The position numbers were made by a program, and so were the translations under genes. The notes beneath the pieces were generated by a model that was given only the letters and a program-made list of their open reading frames with translations, did no database searches and was not told the DNA's origin. From Caldicoprobacter algeriensis (lineage in GTDB: Bacteria > Bacillota > Clostridia > Caldicoprobacterales > Caldicoprobacteraceae), in the NCBI RefSeq assembly GCF_023838525.1, contig NZ_JAHUQD010000023.1, forward strand, positions 1 through 34,717: DNA of 34,717 nucleotides, read 5' to 3'. How positions within the stretch are numbered: position 1 is the stretch's first letter; every line of letters starts with the position of its first letter. Shown one piece after another: positions 7,453 to 15,773 of the stretch.

Positions 7453-7781
7453 GATATGGTCCCTCCTGTTTTTAATTTTAAAAATTTTTCAGTTTAATTC
7501 GGGTGACACCTTATATTAGGCATCGCTTTCAAACATGAAACATCCTCCAGCAAAGCTTATATGCTATGAGTAGCCCGGCATATAACTACAACGTTGTCCC
7601 CTTTTGGTCAAAATTAAAAGCTTTAAAACCAGCACTTGTTTACGTTTGTTTACTTGAGTATACATGCTCTAAGTTTAATGGATTGAAAATCTAATTTCAA
7701 GACCAAATTCGTATTCAAAAGAGTTTGAACTGTGGTATAATGTGACATAGGTACATATCAAATAAAGAAAGGGTGTTTATT
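7453..7781. promoter_or_regulatory. Divergent control region with direct repeats TTGTTTAC
   Basis: This interval separates icd (minus) from the sugar cluster (plus). TTGTTTAC occurs at 7636-7643 and again at 7646-7653, exactly 10 bp apart, which places both on the same DNA face. It is followed by GAGTATACATGC. This looks like an operator for the sugar genes, but the binding protein is not known. I found no convincing icd promoter. No coding sequence is supported here. Confidence 0.35.
7733..7741 (+). promoter_or_regulatory. Extended -10 promoter of the sugar cluster
   Basis: TGGTATAAT at 7733-7741 is a perfect extended -10 element, 40 bp before the start of the sugar isomerase gene. The direct repeats at 7636-7653 lie about 80 bp upstream of it. 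Confidence 0.65.
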
Positions 7782-8543
7782 ATGTCTGTTAAAATGCCCA
7801 TCGCTTTACAGTTGTATACTCTGCGAAGTGAGGCCGAAAAGGACTTTATAGGTACTTTAAAAAAGGTGGCTGAACTCGGTTATAAGGGTGTGGAGTTTGC
7901 GGGGTATGGGGGACTCCCAGCAGATGAGCTAAGGGATGCGTTGAGGGAATTTAATTTGGTTCCAGTAAACAGCCATGTGGCAATAGAGAGGCTGGAGAAA
8001 GATTTGGACGGCGAGATTTCCTATGCGCTGGGGATTGGGCTTAAGGATATAACAGTACCATATCTTGCTGAAAACAGGCGGAACAGCAAGGAAGCGTGGA
8101 TAGCCGTTGCAAGACAGTTGCAGGACATGGGCAAGAGAATTAAAGAGGCGGGCCTCAACCTGCACTATCACAACCACGCCTTTGAATTTCAGAAGTTTGA
8201 TGGCAAGTATGGGCTGGATATCCTAATTGATAACACCGATGCCGATGTGGTCAAGCTTGAGGTGGACACGTTCTGGGTTCAATATGCAGGCGTCGATCCT
8301 GTTGATTACTTGAAGGGGTTATCGGGCCGCGTTACCATGGTACACCTCAAAGATATGATCAAGGGCCAGGAACCGCCCTTTGCTGAGGTGGGAGAGGGCT
8401 GCATCGACATCGCCGGCATCATAAGGATTTCCAGGGAAATAGGGGTTCAATGGGGAATAGTTGAGCAGGATGTTTGCCAAAGGCCGCCGTTGGAGAGCGT
8501 TAAGCTGAGCATAGATAATCTTAGGAATATGGGCGTGATTTAA
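7782..8543 (+). CDS. Sugar phosphate isomerase/epimerase (xylose isomerase-like TIM barrel)
   Basis: 253 aa. The pattern PIALQLYTLRSEAEKDF at the start, GVEFAGYGG on the second strand, LHYHNHAFEFQKF in the middle and VVKLEVDTFWVQYAG later match the IolE/xylose isomerase-like TIM-barrel family. Glu and His residues in YHNHAFEF, the Asp in EVDTFW, and HLKDM supply a divalent metal site. The substrate is not settled. As first gene of a cluster with araD and an alpha-xylosidase, a pentose or inositol-type sugar is a fair guess. Start: ATG 7782 with AAAGAAAGGGTG upstream; the in-frame GTG at 7773 lies in the ribosome binding site. Confidence 0.8.
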   Translation: MSVKMPIALQLYTLRSEAEKDFIGTLKKVAELGYKGVEFAGYGGLPADELRDALREFNLVPVNSHVAIERLEKDLDGEISYALGIGLKDITVPYLAENRRNSKEAWIAVARQLQDMGKRIKEAGLNLHYHNHAFEFQKFDGKYGLDILIDNTDADVVKLEVDTFWVQYAGVDPVDYLKGLSGRVTMVHLKDMIKGQEPPFAEVGEGCIDIAGIIRISREIGVQWGIVEQDVCQRPPLESVKLSIDNLRNMGVI

Positions 8544-8756
8544 AATGGGTGTAGCCGGTGGCGGTAGACGTAATACTGGGGATTCAAAGATGAGAGGTAT
8601 CTGACGTTATGCAAAATGCGATGTGCAAGAGAAAGAGATATTTTCCGGTGTAAGGGGCGGTTACTTTGTTGTAAGAAGCCTTTCGGCGGATAAGGTATAC
8701 AGCAGGTTAAAACTTGCAGAGGGGTAAAAAACTCTGGTGTCAGAAAGGGAGGAAAG

Positions 8757-8798
8757 GCGCAAGAGACTCCCTCTTGAAGAAGAGAGGGTCTCTTGCGC
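8757..8798 (+). promoter_or_regulatory. Strong hairpin immediately before yigZ-family gene
   Basis: GCGCAAGAGA (8757-8766) pairs perfectly with TCTCTTGCGC (8789-8798). After a 2-nt bulge, CCCTCT pairs with AGAGGG around an 8-nt loop. No T run follows, so it is not an ordinary terminator. The only Shine-Dalgarno-like bases upstream of the next start (AGAGGG, 8783-8788) are inside the stem. The hairpin could therefore hold down translation of the downstream gene. The 210 bases before it (8544-8756) hold no supported gene. Confidence 0.6.
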
Positions 8799-8804
8799 TC
8801 GTAC

Positions 8805-9434
8805 ATGATGAATAGGGAATACTGCACCATCAAGCAAAGAGCTCGGCATGAAATCGTGATACAGAAATCCAGATTCATAGGGGATGCGTTCTATGTGAGT
8901 TCAGAGGATGAGGCCCTTGAAAGGCTTCAAGATGTAAAGGCCGAGTTTCCTGATGCCACTCATCATTGTTATGCCTATATAGTAGGACAGGAAGCTTTGG
9001 TTCAACGGTTTAACGATGATGGCGAGCCCGGCGGCACTGCCGGGATGCCTATACTGCAGGTGATACAAAACAGGGAACTCAAAAATGTATTGGTGGTGGT
9101 AACGCGCTATTTTGGCGGTATAAAGCTTGGTGCCAATGGTCTGGTCAGAGCTTATTCTAGAACTGCTGCTGAGGTCTTGGATAGGGCCGGGACAAGGCGT
9201 ATGGTATTAAGCCCCAGAGGCATTATATATTTAGACTATGCTCACATAGGACAGGTGGAGTATTTCTTGCGTCAGAAGGGCGTACACGTTGTTCAGGTGG
9301 AATACAGCGACAAAGTCACCATGCAGGTTGTCGTTCCTGTGGACTGGGACGAGTTTTGCGGTATGCTGAGGGAGATGTGTGGAGGAAATGTTGAATTTAG
9401 GGAAATGATGCCCGTCTTTCATTCATGGGAATAA
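8805..9434 (+). CDS. yigZ: YigZ/YvyE family protein (IMPACT, UPF0029)
   Basis: About 209 aa. The N-terminal UPF0029 domain shows the full family signature: IQKSRFIGDAF near the start, DDGEPGGTAGMPIL in the centre and RYFGGIKLGANGLVRAYS after it. A C-terminal DUF1949-like ferredoxin-fold domain follows. Members are small cytoplasmic proteins related to eukaryotic IMPACT, with a suspected role in translation control or nucleic-acid binding; no reaction is established. Start: ATG 8805 or 8808. A TTG at 8793 is possible but lies within the leader hairpin. It sits inside the sugar cluster without an obvious metabolic link. Confidence 0.9.
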   Translation: MMNREYCTIKQRARHEIVIQKSRFIGDAFYVSSEDEALERLQDVKAEFPDATHHCYAYIVGQEALVQRFNDDGEPGGTAGMPILQVIQNRELKNVLVVVTRYFGGIKLGANGLVRAYSRTAAEVLDRAGTRRMVLSPRGIIYLDYAHIGQVEYFLRQKGVHVVQVEYSDKVTMQVVVPVDWDEFCGMLREMCGGNVEFREMMPVFHSWE

Positions 9435-9569
9435 TTAAGGCTGATTGAGTTTTTGGTTGAAGCAGTAAATCATTAGTGATTGAAGGAAGAGGGAAATGTA
9501 TTGACGAAGCAACGGGCTTTCAATTGTATCGATTAGAACTAGAGGATAAAGAAGGGGTGATGTTTTAAT

Positions 9570-10265
9570 ATGCTTAAATGGCTTAAAGAGGCTGTGCTCG
9601 AGGCCAATTTGGAGCTTCCCCGGCGAGGCCTGGTCATATATACCTGGGGCAATGTCAGCGGCATATCCAGGGAAGAGGGCTTGGTGGTCATAAAGCCAAG
9701 CGGTGTCCCTTATGAAGAGTTAGAGCTGGAAGATCTGGTTGTGGTGGACCTTGATGGGAATCAAGTGGAGGGAAAGCTCAGGCCTTCATCTGATACTCCA
9801 ACTCATCTGGTGCTGTATCGGGCCTTCCCCGAAATTGGAGGTGTGGTACACACCCACTCGTCGTGGGCTACCAGCTGGGCACAGGCGGGAAAAGGCATTC
9901 CTGCGCTGGGCACCACCCATGCCGATTATTTTTACGGCGAGATACCCTGTACCCGTGATATGACGGCTGAAGAGATACAGGGGGACTATGAGGCCGAAAC
10001 CGGAAATGTCATAGTCGAAACGTTTAGGGCAAGGGGTATAAATCCCATGCATGTGCCGGGCGTACTGGTTAAAAGCCACGGGCCTTTCAGCTGGGGCAAA
10101 GACCCTCATGAAGCGGTTCACAACGCGGTGGTGATGGAAGAGGTGGCTAAGCTGGCTTTTCACACGTCTGCTCTATCGCCCAACGTCAAGGCTATTGATC
10201 AGGTGCTACTTGATAAGCATTTTCTGCGCAAGCATGGGCCTAATGCCTATTATGGGCAGAAGTAA
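9570..10265 (+). CDS. araD: L-ribulose-5-phosphate 4-epimerase
   Basis: 231 aa, class II aldolase fold. Converts L-ribulose 5-phosphate to D-xylulose 5-phosphate in arabinose catabolism, with a zinc ion. The zinc ligands are visible as HTHSSWA (His94, His96) and KSHGPFSWG (His170). The N-terminal [23 protein letters not shown] and [11 protein letters not shown] match AraD rather than fuculose aldolase. The C-terminus [10 protein letters not shown] is also typical of AraD. Start: ATG 9570 with GGGGTGATG upstream. A weak TTGACG at about 9501 might belong to a local promoter. Together with the alpha-xylosidase it points to use of plant pentose-containing glycans. Confidence 0.93.
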   Translation: MLKWLKEAVLEANLELPRRGLVIYTWGNVSGISREEGLVVIKPSGVPYEELELEDLVVVDLDGNQVEGKLRPSSDTPTHLVLYRAFPEIGGVVHTHSSWATSWAQAGKGIPALGTTHADYFYGEIPCTRDMTAEEIQGDYEAETGNVIVETFRARGINPMHVPGVLVKSHGPFSWGKDPHEAVHNAVVMEEVAKLAFHTSALSPNVKAIDQVLLDKHFLRKHGPNAYYGQK

Positions 10266-10326
10266 GCCTGCTTGGATTATTTAGGGTATAAATACACAAA
10301 GCTTCTTGAGAGGAAAGGGTGATTGG

Positions 10327-12651
10327 ATGAAGTTTACAAACGGTTATTGGCAGATGCGCGAAGGGCTTAAGGCTTTTTTTCCCGCAGAGGTACATGACGT
10401 GGAAATAAAGGGTAAATCCCTCATAGTGTATGCTCCCTGCAGGCATATAAGGCACAGGGGCGATACCCTGAATTGCCTGCTCTTTACGGTGGAGTTCAGC
10501 TCGCCCATGGAGGACGTCATAAGAGTAAAGATATGCCATCACAAGGGAAAGATTGAAAAACCGCCGTTTTTCAATATCAACGAAAAGCGCGATGTAAATG
10601 TCGAGATCGTGGATAGTGACCAATACGCCTCACTCATTTCGGGACAGCTTAAGGTACGGGTGAGAAAGCAGGGCGACTGGCGAGTTGAGTTTCTAGGGCG
10701 AGACGATGAGCTGGTCACCGAGAGCAGCTTTAGGAATATGGGCTATATAGTCATGGACAGCGGTGAGACGTACATGCACGAGCAGCTGCTGCTTAAAGTT
10801 GGGGAATGCGTATATGGGCTGGGTGAGCGGTTTACTCCTTTCATAAAGAACGGACAGATGGTGGATATGTGGAATGAAGACGGGGGTACCAGTAGCGAGA
10901 TAGCCTACAAGAACGTTCCCTTTTATATGACCAACCAGGGTTACGGGGTATTTGTCAACCATCCCGAGAAGGTGTCGTTTGAAATAGCCTCCGAGAAGGT
11001 AAGCCGCGTGCAGTTCAGCGTGCCGGGCGAATACCTTGAATACTTCATAATCTACGGTCCAGAACCCAAGAAGGTACTTGAGAAGTACACTGACCTTACC
11101 GGCAAGCCGGCCCTTCCGCCGGCCTGGTCGTTCGGGCTGTGGCTCACTACCTCCTTTACCACCAGCTATGACGAAAAGACCGTCAGCAGCTTTATTGACG
11201 GCATGGCTGAAAGGGATATACCTCTCCATGTGTTTCACTTCGACTGTTTCTGGATGAAAGAGTTTCACTGGTGCAACTTTGAATGGGATGAGAGGGTATT
11301 CCCCGATCCTGAGGGTATGCTGCGGAGGTTAAAAGAAAAAGGGCTCAAGATATGCGTGTGGATCAACCCATATATCGCCCAGCGCTCCAGGCTGTTTGAG
11401 GAAGGCATGAAGAACGGCTATCTGCTCAAGCGCCCCAATGGCGATGTGTGGCAGTGGGATATGTGGCAGGCCGGCATGGCTCTGGTCGACTTTACCAATC
11501 CTGAAGCGCGCGAGTGGTTTAAGGCCGAGTTGAGGCGCCTGCTTGATATGGGCGTGGACGCTTTCAAGACCGATTTTGGCGAGAGGATACCCACCGACGT
11601 GGTGTATTACGATGGGTCGGATCCGGTAAAGATGCACAACTATTATACTTATTTATACAATAAGACGGTGTTTGAGGTGCTGGAAGAGAAGTACGGCAAA
11701 GGCGGAGCGTGCCTGTTTGCGAGATCGGCTACGGCAGGGAGCCAGCAGTTCCCGGTTCACTGGGGAGGCGACTGCACGGCGAGCTATGAGTCAATGGCCG
11801 AGACTTTGAGGGGAGGCCTATCACTTGGGATGTCAGGCTTTGGCTTCTGGAGCCATGACATAAGCGGTTTTGAGCATACCGCCACGCCGGACCTGTATAA
11901 GAGGTGGGCGGCTTTCGGCCTTCTATCTTCCCACAGCCGCCTGCACGGCAGCAGCTCCTACCGGGTCCCATGGCTGTTTGACGAAGAGGCGGTGGATGTG
12001 GTCAGGCACTTTACAAAGCTGAAATGCAGGCTCATGCCCTACCTGTATGCTGCGGCCTGCGAGGCTTCTCAAAAGGGAATTCCCGTACTGAGGAGCATGC
12101 TGCTCGAGTTTCCAGACGACCCCACGTGCAGCTATCTTGACCTGCAGTACATGCTTGGCGGGGCTCTGCTGGTGGCTCCCATATTCAACGATAAGGGCAT
12201 AGCCAAATATTACCTTCCCGAGGGGCGATGGACTCACTTCCTAGACGGACGGGTAGTGGATGGCGGACGATGGATAAGGGAGAAATACGATTATATGAGC
12301 TTACCCCTATGGGTAAGGCCCAATTCCATAGTTGCTGTGGGTGCAGTTGATACAAGGGCCGATTATGATTACAGCCAGAATGTAACCTTCCATATCTTCC
12401 AGCTGGATGACGGCAATGCCGTGGAGGGAGAGGTTCCCAACATCCACGGCCAGGCTGAAATGCGCGTGCGGGCCGAAAGAGAAGGCGGTATCATCACCGT
12501 TACCGTGGATAACGCTGCCAAGCCGTGGAATGTATTGCTGCGCAACATCACGCCGGTGGAGGTTATAAAGGGAATAAGGGCTTCTCAGGATTCATTAGGG
12601 ACTTGCATCAAGGCTGAGGAAGGGACTGACCAAATAAGGGTGCGAATATGA
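10327..12651 (+). CDS. yicI: Alpha-xylosidase, glycoside hydrolase family 31
   Basis: 774 aa, close to the family size of 772. Releases alpha-linked xylose, for example from isoprimeverose and other xyloglucan fragments. There is no signal peptide, so it acts on imported oligosaccharides. Domain order: N-terminal beta-sandwich (1 to about 245), (beta/alpha)8 barrel (about 255-590), then C-terminal beta domains. The nucleophile is Asp416 in KTDFGERIPTDV and the acid/base is Asp482 in HWGGDC, both at the same numbers as in E. coli YicI. LLSSHSRLHGSSSYRVPW is also conserved. Start: ATG 10327 with AGGAAAGGGTG upstream; an upstream in-frame start at 10306 would overlap this site. Last gene of the sugar cluster, followed by a terminator. 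Confidence 0.95.
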   Translation: MKFTNGYWQMREGLKAFFPAEVHDVEIKGKSLIVYAPCRHIRHRGDTLNCLLFTVEFSSPMEDVIRVKICHHKGKIEKPPFFNINEKRDVNVEIVDSDQYASLISGQLKVRVRKQGDWRVEFLGRDDELVTESSFRNMGYIVMDSGETYMHEQLLLKVGECVYGLGERFTPFIKNGQMVDMWNEDGGTSSEIAYKNVPFYMTNQGYGVFVNHPEKVSFEIASEKVSRVQFSVPGEYLEYFIIYGPEPKKVLEKYTDLTGKPALPPAWSFGLWLTTSFTTSYDEKTVSSFIDGMAERDIPLHVFHFDCFWMKEFHWCNFEWDERVFPDPEGMLRRLKEKGLKICVWINPYIAQRSRLFEEGMKNGYLLKRPNGDVWQWDMWQAGMALVDFTNPEAREWFKAELRRLLDMGVDAFKTDFGERIPTDVVYYDGSDPVKMHNYYTYLYNKTVFEVLEEKYGKGGACLFARSATAGSQQFPVHWGGDCTASYESMAETLRGGLSLGMSGFGFWSHDISGFEHTATPDLYKRWAAFGLLSSHSRLHGSSSYRVPWLFDEEAVDVVRHFTKLKCRLMPYLYAAACEASQKGIPVLRSMLLEFPDDPTCSYLDLQYMLGGALLVAPIFNDKGIAKYYLPEGRWTHFLDGRVVDGGRWIREKYDYMSLPLWVRPNSIVAVGAVDTRADYDYSQNVTFHIFQLDDGNAVEGEVPNIHGQAEMRVRAEREGGIITVTVDNAAKPWNVLLRNITPVEVIKGIRASQDSLGTCIKAEEGTDQIRVRI

Positions 12652-12688
12652 TAGAGGTTTTGCTATATCTGAACCGCTGGGATGCATG

Positions 12689-12738
12689 AAAGATAAGGGG
12701 CTAAGAGGGCGTTTTCCGGCTCCTTATCTTTTTATTTT
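12689..12738 (+). terminator. Intrinsic terminator after alpha-xylosidase
   Basis: AAAGATAAGGGGC (12689-12701) pairs with GGCTCCTTATCTTT starting at 12718, followed by TTTATTTT. It closes the sugar cluster. Confidence 0.82.
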
Positions 12739-12941
12739 GGCTGTGTGGGTCGGCTTTTAGGGCCGGCCTTTAAATTTTCAGAGTTTTTAAACTCATCGAT
12801 ACGGCGTTTAACATTGCTGTCTGAAGTTTACCTATATATAATAAGGTTTTGGGTATATAATCCATATTGATTTTGTATACTTGACTTTTTAAGGAGGCGA
12901 GATTAGATTATAAGAGGAATATCTGTTGACTTTACAAAGGG

Positions 12942-14379
12942 ATGAAATTGGAATATGAGCGAAAAGTTTGAAAAAAGAGGATTCTGCTGGTTGAGGACAG
13001 CCGCCTGACGGCTGCCATGGTGGCCGATTTTTTGGTTAAAAGTGGCTTTGAAGTAGAGGTCGTGTCTACGGGAGAAGAAGTGGTACAGCGGATAGAGAAG
13101 AGCATGATTCCCGATTTGATCTTGATGGACATAGAGCTGGTCGGGGAAATGGATGGCATTGAGGCAGCGGATATCATATTGAAATAGCAGGATGTACCAA
13201 TTGTATTTCTCACCGCCAACACGTCAAAGGAGATCATTGAGAAAATCAAAAGGGTTAAAGCGTATGGATTTGTGCTCAAGGATACCAACAGGATTGCACT
13301 GCTTTCCACGATAGATATGGCTATGAGGTTGCACGAGGCGAGCGTGTATGCAGTTATGTTTGAACGGCTTTTTGAGACTTCCGTGAATGAGCTATACATA
13401 TTTGACCCAGACTCATTCAAGCTTGTGGTAGTCAATGAAGCAGCTAGAAATAACTTGGGATACAGCCATCTTGAACTTGAAAGGATGACTATTTTTGATA
13501 TAAACCCTCAGTTTGATGTTGAATCGTTGAAAGAAATGATCGAAGGATTGAAGGCTGGAAAACAGGAACGAGTAGTATTTAACACTCTGCACAGAAGAAA
13601 AGATGGTTCACTTTATTATGTTGAGTCGCATATGCAGCTCTTTGAGTACAGAAAAGCTAAATACTGCATGATATTTGCCATTGATATTACTGAAAAAAAG
13701 AAAGTCGAGAACGAACTTGAGGAAAGCCAGAAGCAGTACATTGAACTAGCCCAGGAGGCTCCCATAGGTATATTAAAATGTGACATTGATGGAAATATTG
13801 TTTATATAAACAAAAAAGCCCTGGAGATACTCGGGTCTATGGGAGTTGCTAAACAGAGAGGGGGTGGTCAAAGGCGCTCAAATCATAATGGATGATATAA
13901 CCGAAAAGAAGGAGATAGAGAAGCAACTTTATGAGATGTCCATTACCGATCCGCTTACTGGTGCGTATAATTTTAGATACTTCAATAGAAGGCTAGAGGA
14001 TGAGATTTTACGGGCTCGGCGATGTGGTGAGAGATTTTCGGTTATAATGACTCCTTTGGACATCATACCGTGGACCTGGTATTGAAAGCTACGGTCGACA
14101 TGATAAAGGGACGAATACTCAGGACCGATACCTTGGTGCGGTGGGCGGTGAGGAGTTTATATCCTCCTTCCCAACACAAAGTTGGAAGATGCGGTGAAAC
14201 TGGCTGAAGAATTGCACCAGAGATTGATGCAGTTGAAAATAGGAGAGGCCGATAACGTGACAGGCAGCTTTGGCGTGGTTGAGTATCAGGAGGGCGATAC
14301 ACTGGATTCCATTATGAAAAGAGCTGATGCAATGATGTACAGGGCGAAAAATGATGGGAGAAACTGTGTGAGATATTGA
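12942..14379 (+). pseudogene. Decayed response regulator-PAS-PAS-GGDEF protein
   Basis: The remains of a signalling protein can be followed through three frames. A CheY-like receiver (RILLVEDSRLTAAMVADF, then DLILMDIEL and VPIVFLTA) is followed by a PAS domain (MFERLFETSVNELYIFD to FAIDITEKKKVENELE). Next come the start of a second PAS (APIGILKCDIDGNIVYIN) and a GGDEF diguanylate cyclase (ITDPLTGAYNFRYF to ADAMMYRAKNDGRN). In-frame stops occur at 12969 (TGA) and 13185 (TAG). The second PAS loses about 50 codons with a frame change near 13845. Roughly 9 codons are missing near 14048, just after FSVIM. Single-base losses at about 14145 and 14163 break the GGEEF signature itself. It cannot make a working enzyme. 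Confidence 0.9.
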
Positions 14380-14692
14380 CGAATTTCATTAGCTCCATAG
14401 CGTTTCATTGAACCAAAGTGAGCTCGATTAAGCCATAATGAGGTAGAGCCATAGTGAGATGGATATGATACTTCTTTCCATGGTTTTTGTATTTTGGCGT
14501 TTGGTTACCATCTATTTATAATCTGTTGCTTTCAACCTATAATCTATAGTTATCCCGAATATTACAATTCTCAATTTTACTCTTGCATGTTTTATGGATA
14601 TAATTATTGAGAAAAGCAAAACAGAGCGCCCTGTTTTGCAAGTTTATTGAAGTAGTTATTCATAATAGATTTGTGGAGGCAGAGAGATCGTT
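14380..14692 (+). promoter_or_regulatory. Intergenic control region of carAB
   Basis: It contains a likely promoter, TTTACT (14576-14581) and TATAAT (14599-14604) with a 17-bp spacer, predicting a transcript starting near 14611. Directly at that start is the dyad at 14616-14639. The first 190 bases hold only short imperfect repeats and no gene. Confidence 0.55.
14616..14639 (+). promoter_or_regulatory. Near-perfect palindrome at the 5' end of the carAB leader
   Basis: GCAAAACAG (14616-14624) and CTGTTTTGC (14631-14639) are perfect inverted repeats around AGCGCC. It could be a DNA operator. As RNA it would be a 9-bp hairpin with a hexaloop that has A at position 1 and G at position 4, like ANTAR targets, but the loop does not fit the AAnGGn of the glnA hairpins and no terminator follows. 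It does not resemble a PyrR binding loop. Confidence 0.55.
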
Positions 14693-15748
14693 ATGGGATT
14701 TTTGATACTGGAGGATGGCACGGTATTCCAGGGAGTCATATTTGGCTCGCAGCAGAGGGTTGTCGGTGAAGTGGTGTTCAATACGGGGATGACGGGGTAC
14801 CAGGAGATTTTGACCGATCCCTCATATTATGGTCAGATTGTGGTGATGACATTCCCTATGATAGGCAACTATGGCATCAACCAACTCGACATTGAATCTG
14901 ACAGCCCAAAGGTAAAGGGGCTGGTGGTCCGGGAAGCATGCGCGACGCCAAACAACTGGATGAGCCGTGAAACGCTGGAAGAGTATTTGCGCAAATATAA
15001 TATAACCGCCATTGAGAGAATAGATACAAGGGCTTTGACCAGGAAGATAAGAGAAAAGGGTACTATGATCGGACTTATCACACCACATACACCTACTCGT
15101 GAGGACATAATTCAGCTCAAGGAATACACTCTCCGCAATCCTGTTGACAATGTAACCACAAATAAGGTATATGCCATTCCGGGTGAAGGACATCATATAG
15201 CGGTGGTCGATTTCGGAGTAAAAAAAAATATCATAGAATCCTTAAGGCGAAGGGGATGCCGTATAACTGTATTCCCGGCAAAGAGCAAAGCGTATGAGGT
15301 CTTGAGCGCTGACCCCGATGCTATTCTGTTGACCAACGGGCCAGGAGACCCCAAAGATAATGTTGAAGCTATTGAGACCATCAAAATCCTTGTGGAGCGG
15401 AAACCGGTATTTGGAATCTGTTTGGGACATCAACTCCTGGCGCTGGCAGCAGGAGCAGATACCCATAAGTTGAAGTACGGGCACAGGGGATGCAACCATC
15501 CAGTCGTGGATTTGACCCGTGGCCGCACTTACATTACGTCGCAGAATCACGGATACGCGGTCAAGGAGGAGACTGTGGATGTGCGAAAGATAGAGATTAC
15601 TTACAGGAATCTGAACGATGGAACCGTCGAGGGGCTAAAGTATAAAGACAGGCCCGTGTTTGGCGTGCAGTTCCATCCCGAAGCCTGTCCTGGCCCCAGT
15701 GATACGGAATTTATCTTCGATGAGTTCCTGGATCTGATAGACAACTGA
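14693..15748 (+). CDS. carA: Carbamoyl phosphate synthase small (glutaminase) subunit
   Basis: 351 aa. Hydrolyses glutamine and passes ammonia to CarB for carbamoyl phosphate, the precursor of arginine and pyrimidines. The N-terminal CPSase domain has FNTGMTGYQEILTDPSYYGQ. The C-terminal class I glutamine amidotransferase domain has the nucleophile Cys243 in GICLGHQLLALA and the His328/Glu330 pair in QFHPEACPGP. All are intact. Start: ATG 14693 with GGAGG upstream. It is followed 25 bp later by carB, so the two form an operon behind the promoter and palindrome described above. Confidence 0.97.
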   Translation: MGFLILEDGTVFQGVIFGSQQRVVGEVVFNTGMTGYQEILTDPSYYGQIVVMTFPMIGNYGINQLDIESDSPKVKGLVVREACATPNNWMSRETLEEYLRKYNITAIERIDTRALTRKIREKGTMIGLITPHTPTREDIIQLKEYTLRNPVDNVTTNKVYAIPGEGHHIAVVDFGVKKNIIESLRRRGCRITVFPAKSKAYEVLSADPDAILLTNGPGDPKDNVEAIETIKILVERKPVFGICLGHQLLALAAGADTHKLKYGHRGCNHPVVDLTRGRTYITSQNHGYAVKEETVDVRKIEITYRNLNDGTVEGLKYKDRPVFGVQFHPEACPGPSDTEFIFDEFLDLIDN

Positions 15749-15773
15749 CAGTTGGCTTGAAAGGGAGATGTAG

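Noticed and set aside
7488-7530. Tiny leader peptide (MFESDA) upstream of icd on the minus strand
   Set aside because: A GGAGG and ATG are present, but six codons with no attenuator structure downstream are not enough to support a leader peptide.
8550-8756. Possible gene fragment between the sugar isomerase and the YigZ gene
   Set aside because: One short frame reads IFSGVRGGYFVVRSLSADKV, but it has no start codon or ribosome binding site and no recognisable family.
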